Positions 4,362 through 5,142 of a stretch of 5,142 nucleotides of DNA are shown here, one piece after another (positions within the stretch are counted from its first letter, which is position 1; each line of letters starts with the position of its first letter). The translations under genes were made by a program, and so were the position numbers. Origin of the DNA: Prevotella sp. (GTDB lineage Bacteria > Bacteroidota > Bacteroidia > Bacteroidales > Bacteroidaceae); contig JAJWLX010000120.1 in assembly GCA_021636625.1 (NCBI GenBank), forward strand, positions 1 through 5,142, given 5' to 3'. Below the pieces are notes generated by a model. It had not been told where the DNA came from and ran no database searches. It saw nothing but the letters and a program-made list of their open reading frames with translations.

Positions 4362-4514
4362 ATGGCAAGACCTATAAAAGAAACACCGATACTCTATGGC
4401 GAAGACGCCAGAGTGTTTGAGGCAAGGATGAAGAATCCTCCAAAAGAGAGCCACGAGAAGATGGAAGAAATCAATCGTGACTATAATTATATCATGAGTT
4501 TATTCGTAAATTGA
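4362..4514 (+). CDS. 50-aa probable antitoxin of a GNAT toxin
   Basis: This small gene reads MARPIKETPILYGEDARVFE, then ARMKNPPKESHEKMEEINRD and ends YNYIMSLFVN. It has a basic, proline-containing start, a charged middle and a helical tail, with no ribbon-helix-helix or HTH. I recall similar MARPIKETP small proteins preceding GNAT genes in Bacteroidota, but could not check. Its TGA (4512-4514) ends 2 bases before the ATG of the acetyltransferase, so the two are almost surely cotranscribed and translationally coupled. Known GNAT toxins (TacT, AtaT) pair with DUF1778 ribbon-helix-helix antitoxins, which this is not. The role as antitoxin rests on size, position and partner. ATG 4362 is the first start after the promoter. 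Confidence 0.65.
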   Translation: MARPIKETPILYGEDARVFEARMKNPPKESHEKMEEINRDYNYIMSLFVN

Positions 4515-4516
4515 TT

Positions 4517-5068
4517 ATGAACGATAATGAAGAAATTTGCGAACCGTTAAAGATTCGACGATTAGATATTAATGACAGAATATCTAATTTTAACTGTGGG
4601 GATGAAGACTTAAATGACTTCATTCTAAATGAGTCACAGTTGTATCGTGGAGAGATGCTAGCTGTGACTTACGTTATTGAAGACAATAATGGTGTAATCC
4701 TAGCATACTTCAGTTTAGCAAATGATAAAATCTCCTTAACAGAGTTTGAGAATAACACTGAGTTCAATAGGTTTAAAAGACGCTTTAAAAACTCAAAACG
4801 TCTCAAAAGCTATCCAGCAGTAAAAATATGCAGATTAGCAGTTGACAAAAATGCACGAAAGCTGCATCTTGGGACAAAACTCCTGAATTTTATCAAAGTT
4901 TTTTTTGCCAAAGACAATAAAACGGGTTGTAGATTTATAACTGTTGATGCATACATAGAGGCGATTCCTTTCTATTTAAAGAATAGCTTCTTAGAGCTTA
5001 CTAAAAATGATGAAGATGCGACACATACAAGATTATTATATTATGATCTTAAAATGATGTCATTGTAG
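4517..5068 (+). CDS. GNAT-family N-acetyltransferase, probable TacT/AtaT-like toxin
   Basis: The 183-aa protein is a GNAT acetyltransferase resembling toxins that acetylate the amino group of charged tRNAs and so block translation. Visible features are ISNFNCGDEDLNDFILNES (22-40), the F-x-CG-x-x-x-LN-x-F start typical of the TacT group; GVILAYFSLAND (59-70); ICRLAVDKNARKLHLGTKLL (104-123), the acetyl-CoA-binding segment; and ITVDAYIEAIPFYLKNSF (141-158) with the tyrosine (Y153) that acts as general acid in relatives. In the cofactor loop the usual RxxGxG/A reads R114-K-L-H117-L-G119, so the first glycine is histidine. An in-frame TTG at 4511 would give two more residues and overlap the upstream stop; ATG 4517 is preferred. 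The gene is AT-rich compared with the nuclease, as is higBA, suggesting a separate origin. A non-toxic acetyltransferase is possible. Confidence 0.8.
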   Translation: MNDNEEICEPLKIRRLDINDRISNFNCGDEDLNDFILNESQLYRGEMLAVTYVIEDNNGVILAYFSLANDKISLTEFENNTEFNRFKRRFKNSKRLKSYPAVKICRLAVDKNARKLHLGTKLLNFIKVFFAKDNKTGCRFITVDAYIEAIPFYLKNSFLELTKNDEDATHTRLLYYDLKMMSL

Positions 5069-5087
5069 ATAATATATAGTTTTTTAC

Positions 5088-5142
5088 AGAAATCCCCCAT
5101 CCTACTTTCTCAAGCGGGATGGGGGTTTTGCTTATGTGATAA
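5088..5142 (+). repeat. composite repeat, copy 4, cut by the window end
   Basis: AGAAATCCCCCATCCTACTTTCTCAAGC, the GGGATGGGGG arm, TTTTGCTTATGTGATA and the window edge match the first third of copies 2 and 3. If the pattern holds, another promoter and another gene module follow to the right of the window. Confidence 0.85.
5094..5133 (+). terminator. intrinsic terminator after the GNAT gene
   Basis: CCCCCATCC (5094-5102) pairs with GGATGGGGG (5117-5125) and is followed directly by TTTTGCTTAT. It begins 26 bases after the GNAT stop and closes the antitoxin-toxin unit. Confidence 0.8.

Overview
The window looks like an accessory region of a Bacteroidota genome, probably a Prevotella/Segatella-like gut or oral species. 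Two signs support this. The promoters follow the Bacteroidota pattern (a TTTG-like -33 element, about 20 bases, then TAnnTTTG at -7), with little Shine-Dalgarno. The proteins are also of Bacteroidales type: a Rep_3-like initiator, a PDDEXK_2/Rpn-type nuclease ending in KQEG-rich repeats, HigB/HigA, and a GNAT enzyme behind a tiny MARPIKETP-type protein. The genus is inferred from memory of protein style, not measured. All genes are on the + strand.

Layout. (1) 1-455 has no convincing gene. It holds a strong promoter (74-105), then a string of stem-loops (109-240) that looks like a structured leader or small RNA, and a 7-bp-arm palindrome just before the next gene. (2) 456-1514 encodes a 352-aa probable replication initiator. 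It is followed by a perfect 29-bp-stem hairpin built from three tandem ATCTGTG units per arm. (3) 1751-2203 is a duplicated nuclease module in which 561 bp have been lost in frame. It leaves a 103-aa protein with the N-terminal 14 residues joined to the C-terminal domain and no catalytic core. (4) 2407-3080 is a higB-higA toxin-antitoxin pair. (5) 3169-4203 is the intact nuclease module (298 aa from ATG 3269). (6) 4362-5068 is a second probable toxin-antitoxin pair: a 50-aa protein, then a 183-aa GNAT acetyltransferase of the TacT/AtaT kind.

What ties the right half together is a composite repeat of about 160 bp: an intrinsic terminator (CCCCCATCC...GGATGGGGG plus T-rich tail), a short spacer, and a ready-made promoter with its leader. 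It is seen complete at 3101-3268 and 4194-4345, as its terminator end at 5088-5142 (cut by the window edge), and as its promoter half at 1751-1850. Each unit closes one gene module and opens the next, so the region reads as an array of independently transcribed cassettes: truncated nuclease, HigBA, nuclease, GNAT TA. It resembles an integron cassette array in logic, but I see no attC-like sites or integrase. The repeats are long enough for homologous recombination to delete, duplicate or shuffle modules.

The most interesting functional idea is that the 103-aa core-less nuclease copy is a free-standing version of the short C-terminal inhibitor known from E. coli Rpn proteins, encoded beside the full-length nuclease under a near-identical promoter. 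This is inference; a decayed copy is the simpler alternative.
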